From positions 1 to 29,788 of the forward strand of contig CALLHZ010000103.1 in the NCBI GenBank assembly GCA_938009115.1: DNA of 29,788 bases, given 5' to 3'. Under the pieces are notes generated by a model. That model was not told where the DNA came from. It searched no databases and saw only the letters and a program-made list of their open reading frames with translations. This DNA is from an uncultured Clostridia bacterium (lineage in GTDB: Bacteria; Bacillota; Clostridia; Peptostreptococcales; Anaerovoracaceae). Within the stretch, counting starts at the first letter, position 1. Each line of letters starts with the position of its first letter. Position numbers and translations under genes: made by a program. Of the stretch, positions 1-7,849 are shown piece after piece.

Positions 1-954
1 GAAGATATCAGCCTGCTCCAGCATATGCAGCAGCACCTCGCCCTTGCATCCCAGAAATCCTATATTCAACACCGACGGAGCGCTTTGCTCCGGTGTGTGG
101 AGCGACAGATCCGGCACCTCTTCCGTGAGGCGCTTCAACAGATAGGCTTTGACTTCTGCAACATAGGCCCTCCTGCCCTCAGGGTCCTTCCACTGCTCCC
201 TCGCTGCCTGGGCAAACCCTGCTATGCCCGGAACGTTTTCCGTCCCGGAGCGAAAGCCGCTTTCCTGGCCGCCTCCGTAAACATAGGGCTGAAGCGTCAG
301 GCCTTCTCTTATGTAAAGCGCCCCGATCCCCTTGGGACCGTGGATCTTGTGGGCGGACAGACTGATCATATCAACGGGGCAGGCGCGGACATCGAGATCC
401 AGCTTACCGTAAGACTGGACGGCATCGGTATGGAAAATCGCCGAATGATTTCGGCGATGAAGTATCTCAGCCACCTCCGAAACAGGCATCACTGCGCCGG
501 TTTCATTGTTGACATGCATCAGGCTTACAAGGATCGTGTCCTCGTTCAGGGCTTCCCGAAAAACATCAAGTTCCAAGATCCCCTGGCCATCGACAGGAAG
601 ATAGACTACATCTGCGCCCATCTTTTCCAGCTTTTCGCAGGTGCGCAGCACAGCCGGATGCTCCACCTGGCTTGTAATGATCCGTTTTCCCTGGCGCTTG
701 CGGCTCTCCCAGGCGCTGAACAGCGCCGTATTGTCACTTTCGGTGCCGCCCGAGGTGAAGTAGATATTTTCCGGCGAAGCGCAAAGAGAACGCGCTATCA
801 CGGCGCGGCTCTCCTTGACGATCTGCTCTGCCTCAAGGCCCATCCGATGGAGGGACGAAGGATTTCCGTACTCGGTCTCCATCGCCCGGGTCACCGCCTG
901 TACCACTGAAGGATAAGGCCGGGTCGTTGCGCTGTTGTCAAGATATACGAACAT
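1..954 (-). CDS. Cysteine desulfurase (NifS/IscS family), C-terminus cut by the window edge
   Basis: PLP-dependent enzyme that takes sulfur from L-cysteine as a persulfide for Fe-S clusters or tRNA thiolation. The minus frame is open from ATG at 954 to base 1 (318 residues). The N-terminus has the family signature YLDNSATTRP, then YGNPSSLHRMG, FTSGGTESDN, the HVNNETG region, and the PLP lysine K203 in SAHKIHGPKG. RSGTENVPGIAGFA follows. The protein is lost just before the loop expected to carry the catalytic cysteine, so that residue cannot be checked. A GAGGAG ribosome site lies 3 bases before the ATG. It is downstream of rny, separated by a terminator. In this kind of Firmicute such an enzyme often works with ThiI, but its partner would be outside the window. 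The family call is firm; the exact subtype is not. Confidence 0.95.
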   Translation of the reverse strand, partial: MFVYLDNSATTRPYPSVVQAVTRAMETEYGNPSSLHRMGLEAEQIVKESRAVIARSLCASPENIYFTSGGTESDNTALFSAWESRKRQGKRIITSQVEHPAVLRTCEKLEKMGADVVYLPVDGQGILELDVFREALNEDTILVSLMHVNNETGAVMPVSEVAEILHRRNHSAIFHTDAVQSYGKLDLDVRACPVDMISLSAHKIHGPKGIGALYIREGLTLQPYVYGGGQESGFRSGTENVPGIAGFAQAAREQWKDPEGRRAYVAEVKAYLLKRLTEEVPDLSLHTPEQSAPSVLNIGFLGCKGEVLLHMLEQADIF

Positions 955-965
955 AGGCTCCTCTG

Positions 966-996
966 ATGAAAGAAGCCCGCAACCGATGCTGCGGGC
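966..996 (-). terminator. Rho-independent terminator after rny
   Basis: On the minus strand the stem GCCCGCA (996-990) pairs with TGCGGGC (981-975) around an 8-base loop and is followed by TTCTTTC. The U-tract is imperfect. It lies between the rny stop and the cysteine desulfurase ribosome site, so it probably trims rny transcripts, perhaps only partly. Confidence 0.7.
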
Positions 997-1021
997 CTCG
1001 CTTTTCGTATGGTTGTAACGA

Positions 1022-2560
1022 TTATCTGGCAAAATCCACGGCCCTTGTTTCCCGGATGACATTGACCTTGATCTGTCCCGGGTATTCCAGCTCGCTTTCG
1101 ATCTTCTGAGAGATCTCCCGCGCCAGCAGCGCCATGGCGTCGTCTTTTACATCTTCCGGCCTGGCAATGATACGGATCTCCCGGCCTGCCTGGATCGCAA
1201 AGGACTTGTCGACCCCCGGCGTTGTGTTTGCGATTTCTTCCAGCTTTTGCAGTCTCTTGATATAGGTGTCCAGCGTCTCTCGTCTGGCGCCGGGCCTGGC
1301 GGCCGAAAGGGCATCCGCCGCGGCGATCAGTACCGCTTCTGCACTTTTAGGCTCGTAATCTCCGTGGTGGGAGGCCATTCCGTCGATCACTGCTTCCGAT
1401 TCTTTATATTTTCGAAGCACGTCGATGCCGATATCCACGTGAGTTCCCTGTACCTCGTGGTCCAGGGCCTTGCCGATATCGTGGAGGAGCCCCGCTCTTT
1501 GGGCCAGCTTTATATCCATCCCCAGCTCGCCGGCCATCAGACCGGCAAGGTGAGCCACTTCGATGGAATGCTTCAGCACATTCTGCCCGTAGCTGGTGCG
1601 ATATTTCAGCCGACCCAGCAGCTTGACGAGTTCTGGATGAAGGTTGTGGATCCCCAGCTCGAAAGTGGCAGCCTCTCCTTCTTCCTTGATGATGGCATTG
1701 ACTTCTTTCTCGGCTTTTTCCACCATCTCCTCGATGCGGGCCGGATGGATGCGCCCATCCACGATGAGTTTTTCCAGAGCGACTCTGGCAATTTCCCGCC
1801 TGACCGGATCGAAGCCTGACAGGATAACGGCTTCCGGTGTATCGTCGATGATGAGGTCCACACCCGTGGCCGTTTCGATTGCCCGGATGTTGCGCCCCTC
1901 GCGGCCGATGATCCGGCCTTTCATTTCGTCGTTGGGAAGCGGGACCACAGACACGGTGGTTTCGGCCACATGATCGGCAGCACATCGCTGGATCGCACCC
2001 GTTATGATCTCTTTCGCCTTTTTATCGCCCTCTTCTTTGGCTTTGCTCTCGATGTCCCGGATCATGACCGAGGCTTCGTGCCGCACCTCTTTTTCGATGC
2101 TGGACAGCAGCAGCTGCTTGGCTTCTTCCGCAGTACAGCCGGAAATTCGTTCCAGCTCCTTGATCTGCCTGTCGATAAACGTATCGATCTCTTTTTCTTT
2201 ATCCGCCAGAGACTGCTGCTTCTTCGTGATGCTTTCTTCCTTTTGCTCCAGCGCCTCCAATTTGCGATCTACTGTTTCTTCTTTCTGAAATAAGCGGCGT
2301 TCCGATTTCTGGATCTCCGCTCTCCGCTCGCGCACATCCTTTTCCGCTTCGGTCCTGATTCTGTGCGCTTCTTCCTTCGCCTCGATAACGATCTCTTTTT
2401 TAATGGTTTCTGAACGATTTTCCGCGTCCAGGATCAAATTTTTGGCCATGGTCTCGGCACTGCCGATTGTCTTCTCTGCGTTATTTTTCCGGATCAAATA
2501 TCCCACAAGCATTCCGACGATCAGAGCAACAAGACTGACAATGATTCCCAGTCCTTCTAT
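1022..2560 (-). CDS. rny: Ribonuclease Y, probable AUA start
   Basis: Membrane-anchored endoribonuclease that begins mRNA decay in many Firmicutes. In order it has an N-terminal membrane helix, a long charged coiled coil (about residues 40-170), a KH RNA-binding domain (GRIIGREGRNIRAIE), and an HD hydrolase domain with LLHDIGKALDHE. It ends VDFAR. The first in-frame ATG (2512) would give 496 residues, cut away half the membrane helix (the GLGIIVSLVALIVG part), and has no ribosome site. Reading upstream in frame, AGGAGG (2575-2570) sits 9 bases before an in-frame ATA at 2560-2558, followed by EGLGIIVSLVALIVGMLVGYLI. No ATG, GTG or TTG is suitably placed. The ATA start gives 512 residues, the usual family length with a complete anchor. 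I infer AUA initiation. The family identity is certain and the start is probable. Confidence 0.95.
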   Translation of the reverse strand: MEGLGIIVSLVALIVGMLVGYLIRKNNAEKTIGSAETMAKNLILDAENRSETIKKEIVIEAKEEAHRIRTEAEKDVRERRAEIQKSERRLFQKEETVDRKLEALEQKEESITKKQQSLADKEKEIDTFIDRQIKELERISGCTAEEAKQLLLSSIEKEVRHEASVMIRDIESKAKEEGDKKAKEIITGAIQRCAADHVAETTVSVVPLPNDEMKGRIIGREGRNIRAIETATGVDLIIDDTPEAVILSGFDPVRREIARVALEKLIVDGRIHPARIEEMVEKAEKEVNAIIKEEGEAATFELGIHNLHPELVKLLGRLKYRTSYGQNVLKHSIEVAHLAGLMAGELGMDIKLAQRAGLLHDIGKALDHEVQGTHVDIGIDVLRKYKESEAVIDGMASHHGDYEPKSAEAVLIAAADALSAARPGARRETLDTYIKRLQKLEEIANTTPGVDKSFAIQAGREIRIIARPEDVKDDAMALLAREISQKIESELEYPGQIKVNVIRETRAVDFAR

Positions 2561-2583
2561 TGTAACACACCTCCTCTGTGGTT

Positions 2584-2611
2584 TTTATAAGCCTGAAAAC
2601 AGGCGGTGCAA
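2584..2611 (-). promoter_or_regulatory. Candidate sigma-A promoter of rny
   Basis: On the minus strand TTGCAC (2611-2606) and TATAAA (2589-2584) are separated by 16 bases. Initiation would fall just upstream of the AGGAGG site of rny, leaving a very short leader. A small GCCTG/CAGGC inverted repeat lies in the spacer. Confidence 0.55.
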
Positions 2612-2664
2612 TCTTCTATGCGGTAAAATTTCTATGTGAAATCTTTTCCATGACAGAAAATCTA

Positions 2665-2694
2665 TTGATATAACAAATCTATCTATATTATAAT
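2665..2694 (+). promoter_or_regulatory. Sigma-A promoter of rodA
   Basis: TTGATA (2665-2670), an 18-base spacer, then a perfect TATAAT (2689-2694). The -10 box covers the ATG at 2693, so that ATG lies upstream of the transcription start and cannot be the rodA start codon. Confidence 0.7.
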
Positions 2695-2770
2695 GAAATG
2701 CGTATTTCTGTCAAGAATAACCCCACCCGGGCGCTCCGTTTTTGCTGACCGAACCGAAGGCTTTCGCCCC

Positions 2771-3877
2771 GTGCAACATCTTAGAAATCTGTTGAAAAAC
2801 ATGGATCCGTACCTGCTTTTATGGCCCTTTGTCCTGGCGATGATCGGTTTCGTTATGATCGGATCCACAGCCTACGAAGGGGGTTTTGTTCTTGACCGGA
2901 ATATGCTGAAGCAATTTCTTGCTTTCGGTTTGGGGATCACCGTACTGATTTTGTCGATCCTGTTTGATTACAAAAGGATCTTCGATATTGAAAAATTTTT
3001 ATACCCGCTGACAATCCTTTTTTTGCTCAGCGTTTACACTCCGCTGGGCAGCGTCCAGAACGGCACCCGTGGCTGGCTGGAGCTGGGAAGTCTTCATCTG
3101 CAGCCGGCAGAACTTGGAAAAGTGTTGTTTATCCTGCTTTTTGCAGGATATCTCACGCGCCATCGCAAGGAGATCCTGGACATCAAAGGGATTCTGAAAG
3201 CCCTCCTCTACGCTGCGCCTGTGATCGTCATCGTGGTGCTTCAGAACGACTTGGGCAACGCTCTTGTTTACTGTTTTATCGCGGCGGTCATGCTCGTCGT
3301 CGCCGGCGCCGCGTATAAGCCTCTGGGAATGATGGCGCTGACAGCGGTGATCTTATCCCCTTTGGTCTACATGGTCCTGCAACCGCATCAGCAGCAACGG
3401 ATCATTGCTTTCTTCCATCCCAATGATACGACTCTGGCAGGGAATTATCAGGTTTGGCAAGCGAAAATGGCGATCGGCTCCGGCGGGCTTGCCGGTAAAG
3501 GGCTGTTTATGGGCACTCAAAAAGGCCTGGACTGGCTGCCGGTGCAGGAATCGGATTTCATTTTCGCAGTGATCGGTGAAGAATTGGGGTTTTTGGGAGG
3601 CGGTTTTCTATTACTCGTGTTCGGCGCATTTCTCTACAAACTGTTGAAAGCCGGTGAAGCGGCCGAGGACACTTTCGGCGAATACATCGTTTATGGGATC
3701 TTCGCCATGCTCTTTTTCCAAGTGTTTGAAAATGTCGGCATGAACCTCGGCATCATGCCGGTCACCGGCATCACGCTCCCCTTTGTAAGCTATGGCGGAA
3801 GCTCGCTCCTGACCAATATGACGGCGCTGGCCCTGGTGCTGAATGTCAACATCCGGAGCAGACTGATCACGTTTTAA
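2771..3877 (+). CDS. rodA: RodA/FtsW/SpoVE-family peptidoglycan polymerase, probably RodA
   Basis: Polytopic SEDS glycosyltransferase that polymerises lipid II together with a class B PBP, here presumably the PBP2 encoded nearby. It has about ten membrane segments and the C-terminal SEDS signature GIMPVTGITLPFVSYGGSS followed by LLTNM. QNDLGNALV and the long extracytoplasmic loop (WQAKMAIGSGGLAGKG) also fit. The frame is open from ATG 2693, but that codon lies in the -10 box. I prefer GTG 2771, with GAAGG 10 bases upstream, giving 368 residues that begin QHLRNLLKNMDPYLLLW, a RodA-like N-terminus. ATG 2801 is an alternative. It is the only plus-strand gene beside the minus-strand mre/min operon and ends 6 bp from the minD stop. 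FtsW or SpoVE are alternative names; the location favours RodA. Confidence 0.93.
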   Translation: MQHLRNLLKNMDPYLLLWPFVLAMIGFVMIGSTAYEGGFVLDRNMLKQFLAFGLGITVLILSILFDYKRIFDIEKFLYPLTILFLLSVYTPLGSVQNGTRGWLELGSLHLQPAELGKVLFILLFAGYLTRHRKEILDIKGILKALLYAAPVIVIVVLQNDLGNALVYCFIAAVMLVVAGAAYKPLGMMALTAVILSPLVYMVLQPHQQQRIIAFFHPNDTTLAGNYQVWQAKMAIGSGGLAGKGLFMGTQKGLDWLPVQESDFIFAVIGEELGFLGGGFLLLVFGAFLYKLLKAGEAAEDTFGEYIVYGIFAMLFFQVFENVGMNLGIMPVTGITLPFVSYGGSSLLTNMTALALVLNVNIRSRLITF

Positions 3878-3883
3878 GCTCAG

Positions 3884-4603
3884 TTATCCGAACAGTCTTT
3901 TTCCGATCATATCAAAATTTCTTGCGATGTAAGTGTCCCTCTTGCAAACAACCGGATATCCCTGATTGTTTGCAATATTGACATTTTCGTCATACTGCAC
4001 GATCCCTGCCATCGATGTCCGGAAGATATCTGCCATTTCACCAAGATCCGGAACGATATTGCGGCCGAAAAGCTCAGGTTTCACCATATTGACGACGTAA
4101 CAGCGGCTCTCGATGCCCATTTCCTGAAGCTTCCGGTCCACCATGTCCCCGTTCCGGAGCGCGCTGTAATCCGGCGTCACCACGACGATGGCCCGGTCGA
4201 CCCCGGAAGCGCAGAGCTTCAGATTATCTCCGACTCCCACAGGACCATCCACCAGCACGATATCAAAGTTTTCTCTCAGCTTGTTGAACAGGACTTTCAT
4301 ATGGGCAGGCGTAATGCCGATCACTTCTTTGTATTGCGCGGCAGAAAGCAGATAAAGCTCCGGAAAACGGTGGTCACGGATCAGCGCCTTGCGTACGTTG
4401 CAAACACCCGAAATCACATCCTCCACATCAAAAAGGACTTCATTCTCCAGTCCCAGATAAATATCCAGGTTTCTCAACCCCATATTCAAATCAATCAGAA
4501 CGACCCTGGCGCCGCGAAGGGCCAGAGTAGCTCCGAGATTTGCCGCAAATGTGGTTTTTCCGACGCCTCCTTTACCGGAGGCAAGAAGGATGACTTCGCC
4601 CAT
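3884..4603 (-). CDS. minD: MinD-like septum-site ATPase, short form
   Basis: Deviant-Walker ParA/MinD ATPase that normally binds the membrane as an ATP dimer and recruits MinC to block polar FtsZ rings. It has the Walker A motif GKGGVGKTT (10-18), the MinD-type DLNMGLRNLDIYLGLEN (38-54), and a short C-terminal segment, RNFDMIGKRLFG, which resembles the amphipathic membrane tail of MinD (KRLFG in E. coli). At 239 residues it is about 30 shorter than E. coli or B. subtilis MinD. The segment around D119 reads DGPVG instead of the usual DSPAG. The ribosome site is AAAGG before ATG 4603. It is last in the maf-radC-mre-mrdA run, the usual minD position, but no minC or minE is present here. It could have changed role, for example to a general ParA-like positioning ATPase. 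Confidence 0.85.
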   Translation of the reverse strand: MGEVILLASGKGGVGKTTFAANLGATLALRGARVVLIDLNMGLRNLDIYLGLENEVLFDVEDVISGVCNVRKALIRDHRFPELYLLSAAQYKEVIGITPAHMKVLFNKLRENFDIVLVDGPVGVGDNLKLCASGVDRAIVVVTPDYSALRNGDMVDRKLQEMGIESRCYVVNMVKPELFGRNIVPDLGEMADIFRTSMAGIVQYDENVNIANNQGYPVVCKRDTYIARNFDMIGKRLFG

Positions 4604-4638
4604 GATGACCTTTACTGTTCTTCAGACTGCCTGAGTGC

Positions 4639-4666
4639 ATTCTACCACTTTTCAGCATGGATTCAA
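4639..4666 (-). promoter_or_regulatory. Candidate internal promoter for minD
   Basis: In the 68-bp mrdA-minD gap, minus strand, TTGAAT (4666-4661) and TAGAAT (4644-4639) are 16 bases apart. This would let minD be transcribed without the upstream operon. The gap is too short to hide a minC gene. Confidence 0.45.
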
Positions 4667-4671
4667 AGCAA

Positions 4672-7383
4672 TTATGGCTTTGCAAGGTCGAAATATTTGG
4701 CCAGGATCTCCCGGGCCACCGGCGCGCCGAAGCTCCCCTGTCCGCCCTGGACAAGAAGAATGGCCACAGCGATCTGAGGATCCTCTGCAGGCGCGTAGCA
4801 TACAAACCAGGAAAAATTATCATAGTCTTCCTTGTAGGCATCCAACTGCTCCGGCCCGATGGCATAACCGGACAGCTGCACCACGGCACTGCGAACGGCG
4901 TCGTTGAGGGATGGAAAAGCAACCGGGTTCTGCCTCATCAGCTCGTCTGCGCGCTCTTCCACAGCTGTCCATTGAAGCGCCGGCGCGATCCGGTAAAGGT
5001 TTTTCTGAAGATAGGCGGCCTCATCAGGCGGGTTGATCTTCCCGCTTTTTTCCGCGGACCCGGTCTTGGCCGCCACGTCCACAGGAAATCCCCTGAAAAC
5101 CGGGGACGCGCTTCCCGCAGTTCCGTGGGCTACCCGATACATGCCATCCAGGATCGCTTCGAATACGGCAGGTTCAGCCTCCACATAGCCCGCAGCACCG
5201 GATTCTTCTGCAGTCTCTTTATCTGACGGCAGGAGCAGATGCACCTGATTTCGCCGGCCGCCATTGGCCAGCGTTGCGGTATAATTGGCCATTTGCAGGG
5301 GGGTATATGCGTTGCCGCCCTGCCCGATCGCCATATTCAGCAAATCGCCCTTGTTCCATTGCGCTTGATTGAAATAGCTGTATTTAAGGAGATCGGTCAA
5401 TTCATCCAAACGGTCCTTCTGTATCCCCATTTCAACCAAGCGGGAAAAGACATGAATCCGGGGAGGGTCTTCCCTGCACCAGGATGCGATCTCTTCAATG
5501 TGCTCATCGAGAAGCTCGCTGTCCTCCATCGCTTGCGCATCAAAGTACCATGCGCTTCTCGCTCGCAAAAATCGGCGCAGGGCCGTGACCGTCGCCTCCA
5601 TTTTCTGTTCCGGCGAGGGAACCGTTCCGGCAGATTCCGGAATTTCGATGCCGGTGGGAATGCCCAGACCCAACTGCAGAGCGTAATCGGTCACCGCATC
5701 GGCGCCCATCGAAGGGGCCATCCCCATGGAAATTCCTGCAGCATGGTCATAATTGCTGATCAGATCGTAAAAATAATAATTGCAGGAAACCTCAATGGCC
5801 CCGGCTAAATCGAGGTAGCCATGAGTTTGGCGGAACTCGTTCCAAACCAGACATCCGAAAGTGCGATTGCCCACAGTGATCGCGCCGTCGTCCCGATACT
5901 TTTTTTTCGGATCCAGCCCGTTTGACAGCGCTGCGGCGGCCACGGCCATTTTAAAGGCCGAGCCAGGCTGCACTGCCGTTCTGGCGGCTACATTGAAAAG
6001 AGGCGCAGGAGACAAGGGATCCCTGGGGTTTTCTGCCTGCAGTGAATCCCAGGCGGCATTGCTGATGCCGGCGGCGAAAAGATTGGGGTCATAAGAAGGC
6101 ACGTTGGCCATTGCCAGCACTTCACCGTTCTTAACATCCAGAACGACAGCAGAGCCGACTTTGGCATTGGCGTACTTCGGGAATGATACATTACCCCAAA
6201 CGCTTTGATAGGTCCCGCCATCCTGCAATGCTGCCAGCACCTCCCGAAGACTGCGCTCTGCAGTCTGCTGCAGCGCCACATCGATGGTGAGCGTTACATC
6301 CTGGCCTCTTCCGGCACGCGTGTCAGAAACCGTACTGATGCTCTCGCCCATGGAGTTTACCTGAACCACTTTCACGCCGTCTGTGCCCCGAAGCTGATCT
6401 TCGAAAGCGCTCTCGATGCCTGCCTTGCCGACCAGATCCGCTGTGCTGTATCCCTGAGCGTAGTACGATTCTTTTTCGCTTTCGGCTATGGCGCCCATAT
6501 ATCCCAGCACATGGGCAGCCGTCTCTCCATAGGGATAATACCTGACGGATTCCGCCACGATATCCACGCCCGGAAACTCGTGGCTGCGCTCCTCGATTTC
6601 AACCACTGTATTGTAAGAGACGTCCGAAGCGATGGTGACCGGGATATATCCGTAATAGCCGGAAGCATCCAGCTTGTTTCGTATGATCATCACCTTTTTC
6701 GCATCTTCTTCGCTCAGAGCCAGGTCGATCTGGTAATGCGCCCTGATCCGCTGAAATGCCTCCGCCGCCGAAATGTCCGGGGAGAGGCCGTAACGGCCCA
6801 GAAACGTGGCCTTTTCCAGCGCCGGGGTGAACGCCATGTGGCGAACCGAAATCGGCGGATAGATACCATAGCGGTTCTGCAGCTCCAGCTGGGCGTCGTA
6901 CACATCAAGAGACGGGGACACATCATATCGTCGGCGCAGCTCATCGAAGGCCTGCTCTGCCGTAAAACCTTCCGGCATATCCTGGCCGGATAACCAGTTG
7001 CTGATCACATTGTCATAACTGAAGGTGAAAGCATCTCCGCCGGTCAGGATCGGAAAGTCATCGACATGAGCATCTTGATTGCGGGCTAATATTTCGATCA
7101 ACCCTTCGATGACGCGGTTGAGCGTCGAAGAATTCAGCCCGCTTCGGTTGATCGTCAGGTCAAAGGCTGATATATTATCGGCCAGCACGGCGCCGTTCCG
7201 GTCCAGGATACGCCCTCTCGGCGCAGCGGTGTACAGTGTTTTCGTCGTCAGATCCGATGCCCTCTCCTGCCAGGCCTCCGTCTGGACCACGGACAGCACA
7301 AAGAGTCTGAGCATCAGCACAGCCATCAGAAGAAAAAATGCCAGGGTGATTTGATTGTTCCTGTTTTTCAGCAGCCGGATCAT
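4672..7383 (-). CDS. mrdA: Penicillin-binding protein 2 (class B transpeptidase), long form
   Basis: Cross-links peptidoglycan during elongation as the partner of RodA. One N-terminal membrane helix (about 12-32) is followed by the dimerisation motif RGRILDRNG and then the transpeptidase domain. The active-site motifs are SAFK (Ser475, Lys478), SCN (533-535) and KTG (773-775). At 903 residues it is much longer than E. coli PBP2 (633). The extra length lies in the N-terminal pedestal and in two helix-rich insertions, about residues 591-670 between SCN and KTG, and 783-855 just after KTG and before SWFVCYAP. All catalytic motifs are intact. It starts 1 base after the mreD stop, so translation is probably coupled. 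SpoVD/FtsI is less likely because there is no PASTA tail and the gene follows mreD. Confidence 0.95.
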   Translation of the reverse strand: MIRLLKNRNNQITLAFFLLMAVLMLRLFVLSVVQTEAWQERASDLTTKTLYTAAPRGRILDRNGAVLADNISAFDLTINRSGLNSSTLNRVIEGLIEILARNQDAHVDDFPILTGGDAFTFSYDNVISNWLSGQDMPEGFTAEQAFDELRRRYDVSPSLDVYDAQLELQNRYGIYPPISVRHMAFTPALEKATFLGRYGLSPDISAAEAFQRIRAHYQIDLALSEEDAKKVMIIRNKLDASGYYGYIPVTIASDVSYNTVVEIEERSHEFPGVDIVAESVRYYPYGETAAHVLGYMGAIAESEKESYYAQGYSTADLVGKAGIESAFEDQLRGTDGVKVVQVNSMGESISTVSDTRAGRGQDVTLTIDVALQQTAERSLREVLAALQDGGTYQSVWGNVSFPKYANAKVGSAVVLDVKNGEVLAMANVPSYDPNLFAAGISNAAWDSLQAENPRDPLSPAPLFNVAARTAVQPGSAFKMAVAAAALSNGLDPKKKYRDDGAITVGNRTFGCLVWNEFRQTHGYLDLAGAIEVSCNYYFYDLISNYDHAAGISMGMAPSMGADAVTDYALQLGLGIPTGIEIPESAGTVPSPEQKMEATVTALRRFLRARSAWYFDAQAMEDSELLDEHIEEIASWCREDPPRIHVFSRLVEMGIQKDRLDELTDLLKYSYFNQAQWNKGDLLNMAIGQGGNAYTPLQMANYTATLANGGRRNQVHLLLPSDKETAEESGAAGYVEAEPAVFEAILDGMYRVAHGTAGSASPVFRGFPVDVAAKTGSAEKSGKINPPDEAAYLQKNLYRIAPALQWTAVEERADELMRQNPVAFPSLNDAVRSAVVQLSGYAIGPEQLDAYKEDYDNFSWFVCYAPAEDPQIAVAILLVQGGQGSFGAPVAREILAKYFDLAKP

Positions 7384-7384
7384 T

Positions 7385-7849
7385 TCAGCGCAGTATTCCT
7401 TTCAGAACGCCAACGATCATGCCGTTGGCCAGGAGAAGACCGGGCAGTCTGGACAACATAAACAATACATGGTAATGCCCCCCGAAAAGTAAAAAAAGCA
7501 GCCAGGAGACCACCTCATACAAAAACGTGGCCCACAGCACCGTGGATACTGCCGTCAGCAAATTCTTTTGGTCGAAAGAGCCGGATACAGCCCGAAGAGC
7601 GGCGCAGACAGCCAGGTAGGACAAACCGGCGATCCCCACATACTGCCCCAAGCAAAGATCGGCCAGCAATCCGCAAAAAACGGCCCCCGCATATACTGCA
7701 GGCCGCTGCTGCCGCGCGTTCAGAAGAACCAGCGCGCACAGCACATAATTGGCCGATATGCCGCCGGGCGAGACAGCGTTCAGCCAGCTCATCTGCGCCA
7801 GAAGCGCTGCACTGTAGGCCAAAATGATCTGAATCATCCGAATCTGCAT
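7385..7849 (-). CDS. mreD: Rod shape-determining protein MreD
   Basis: Small polytopic membrane protein of the elongasome that links MreC and the synthases. It has 154 residues, almost entirely hydrophobic, with about five or six membrane helices and no soluble domain. The GLLADLCLGQYVGIAGLSYL stretch is typical of MreD. Its ATG overlaps the mreC stop by one base (TGATG), which indicates translational coupling. Sequence conservation in MreD is low, so the call rests on length, hydrophobicity, that segment and its place between mreC and mrdA. Confidence 0.92.
   Translation of the reverse strand: MQIRMIQIILAYSAALLAQMSWLNAVSPGGISANYVLCALVLLNARQQRPAVYAGAVFCGLLADLCLGQYVGIAGLSYLAVCAALRAVSGSFDQKNLLTAVSTVLWATFLYEVVSWLLFLLFGGHYHVLFMLSRLPGLLLANGMIVGVLKGILR

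Noticed and set aside
25..909. Plus-strand open frame opposite the cysteine desulfurase
   Set aside because: The opposite strand encodes a clear cysteine desulfurase throughout; this is its shadow.
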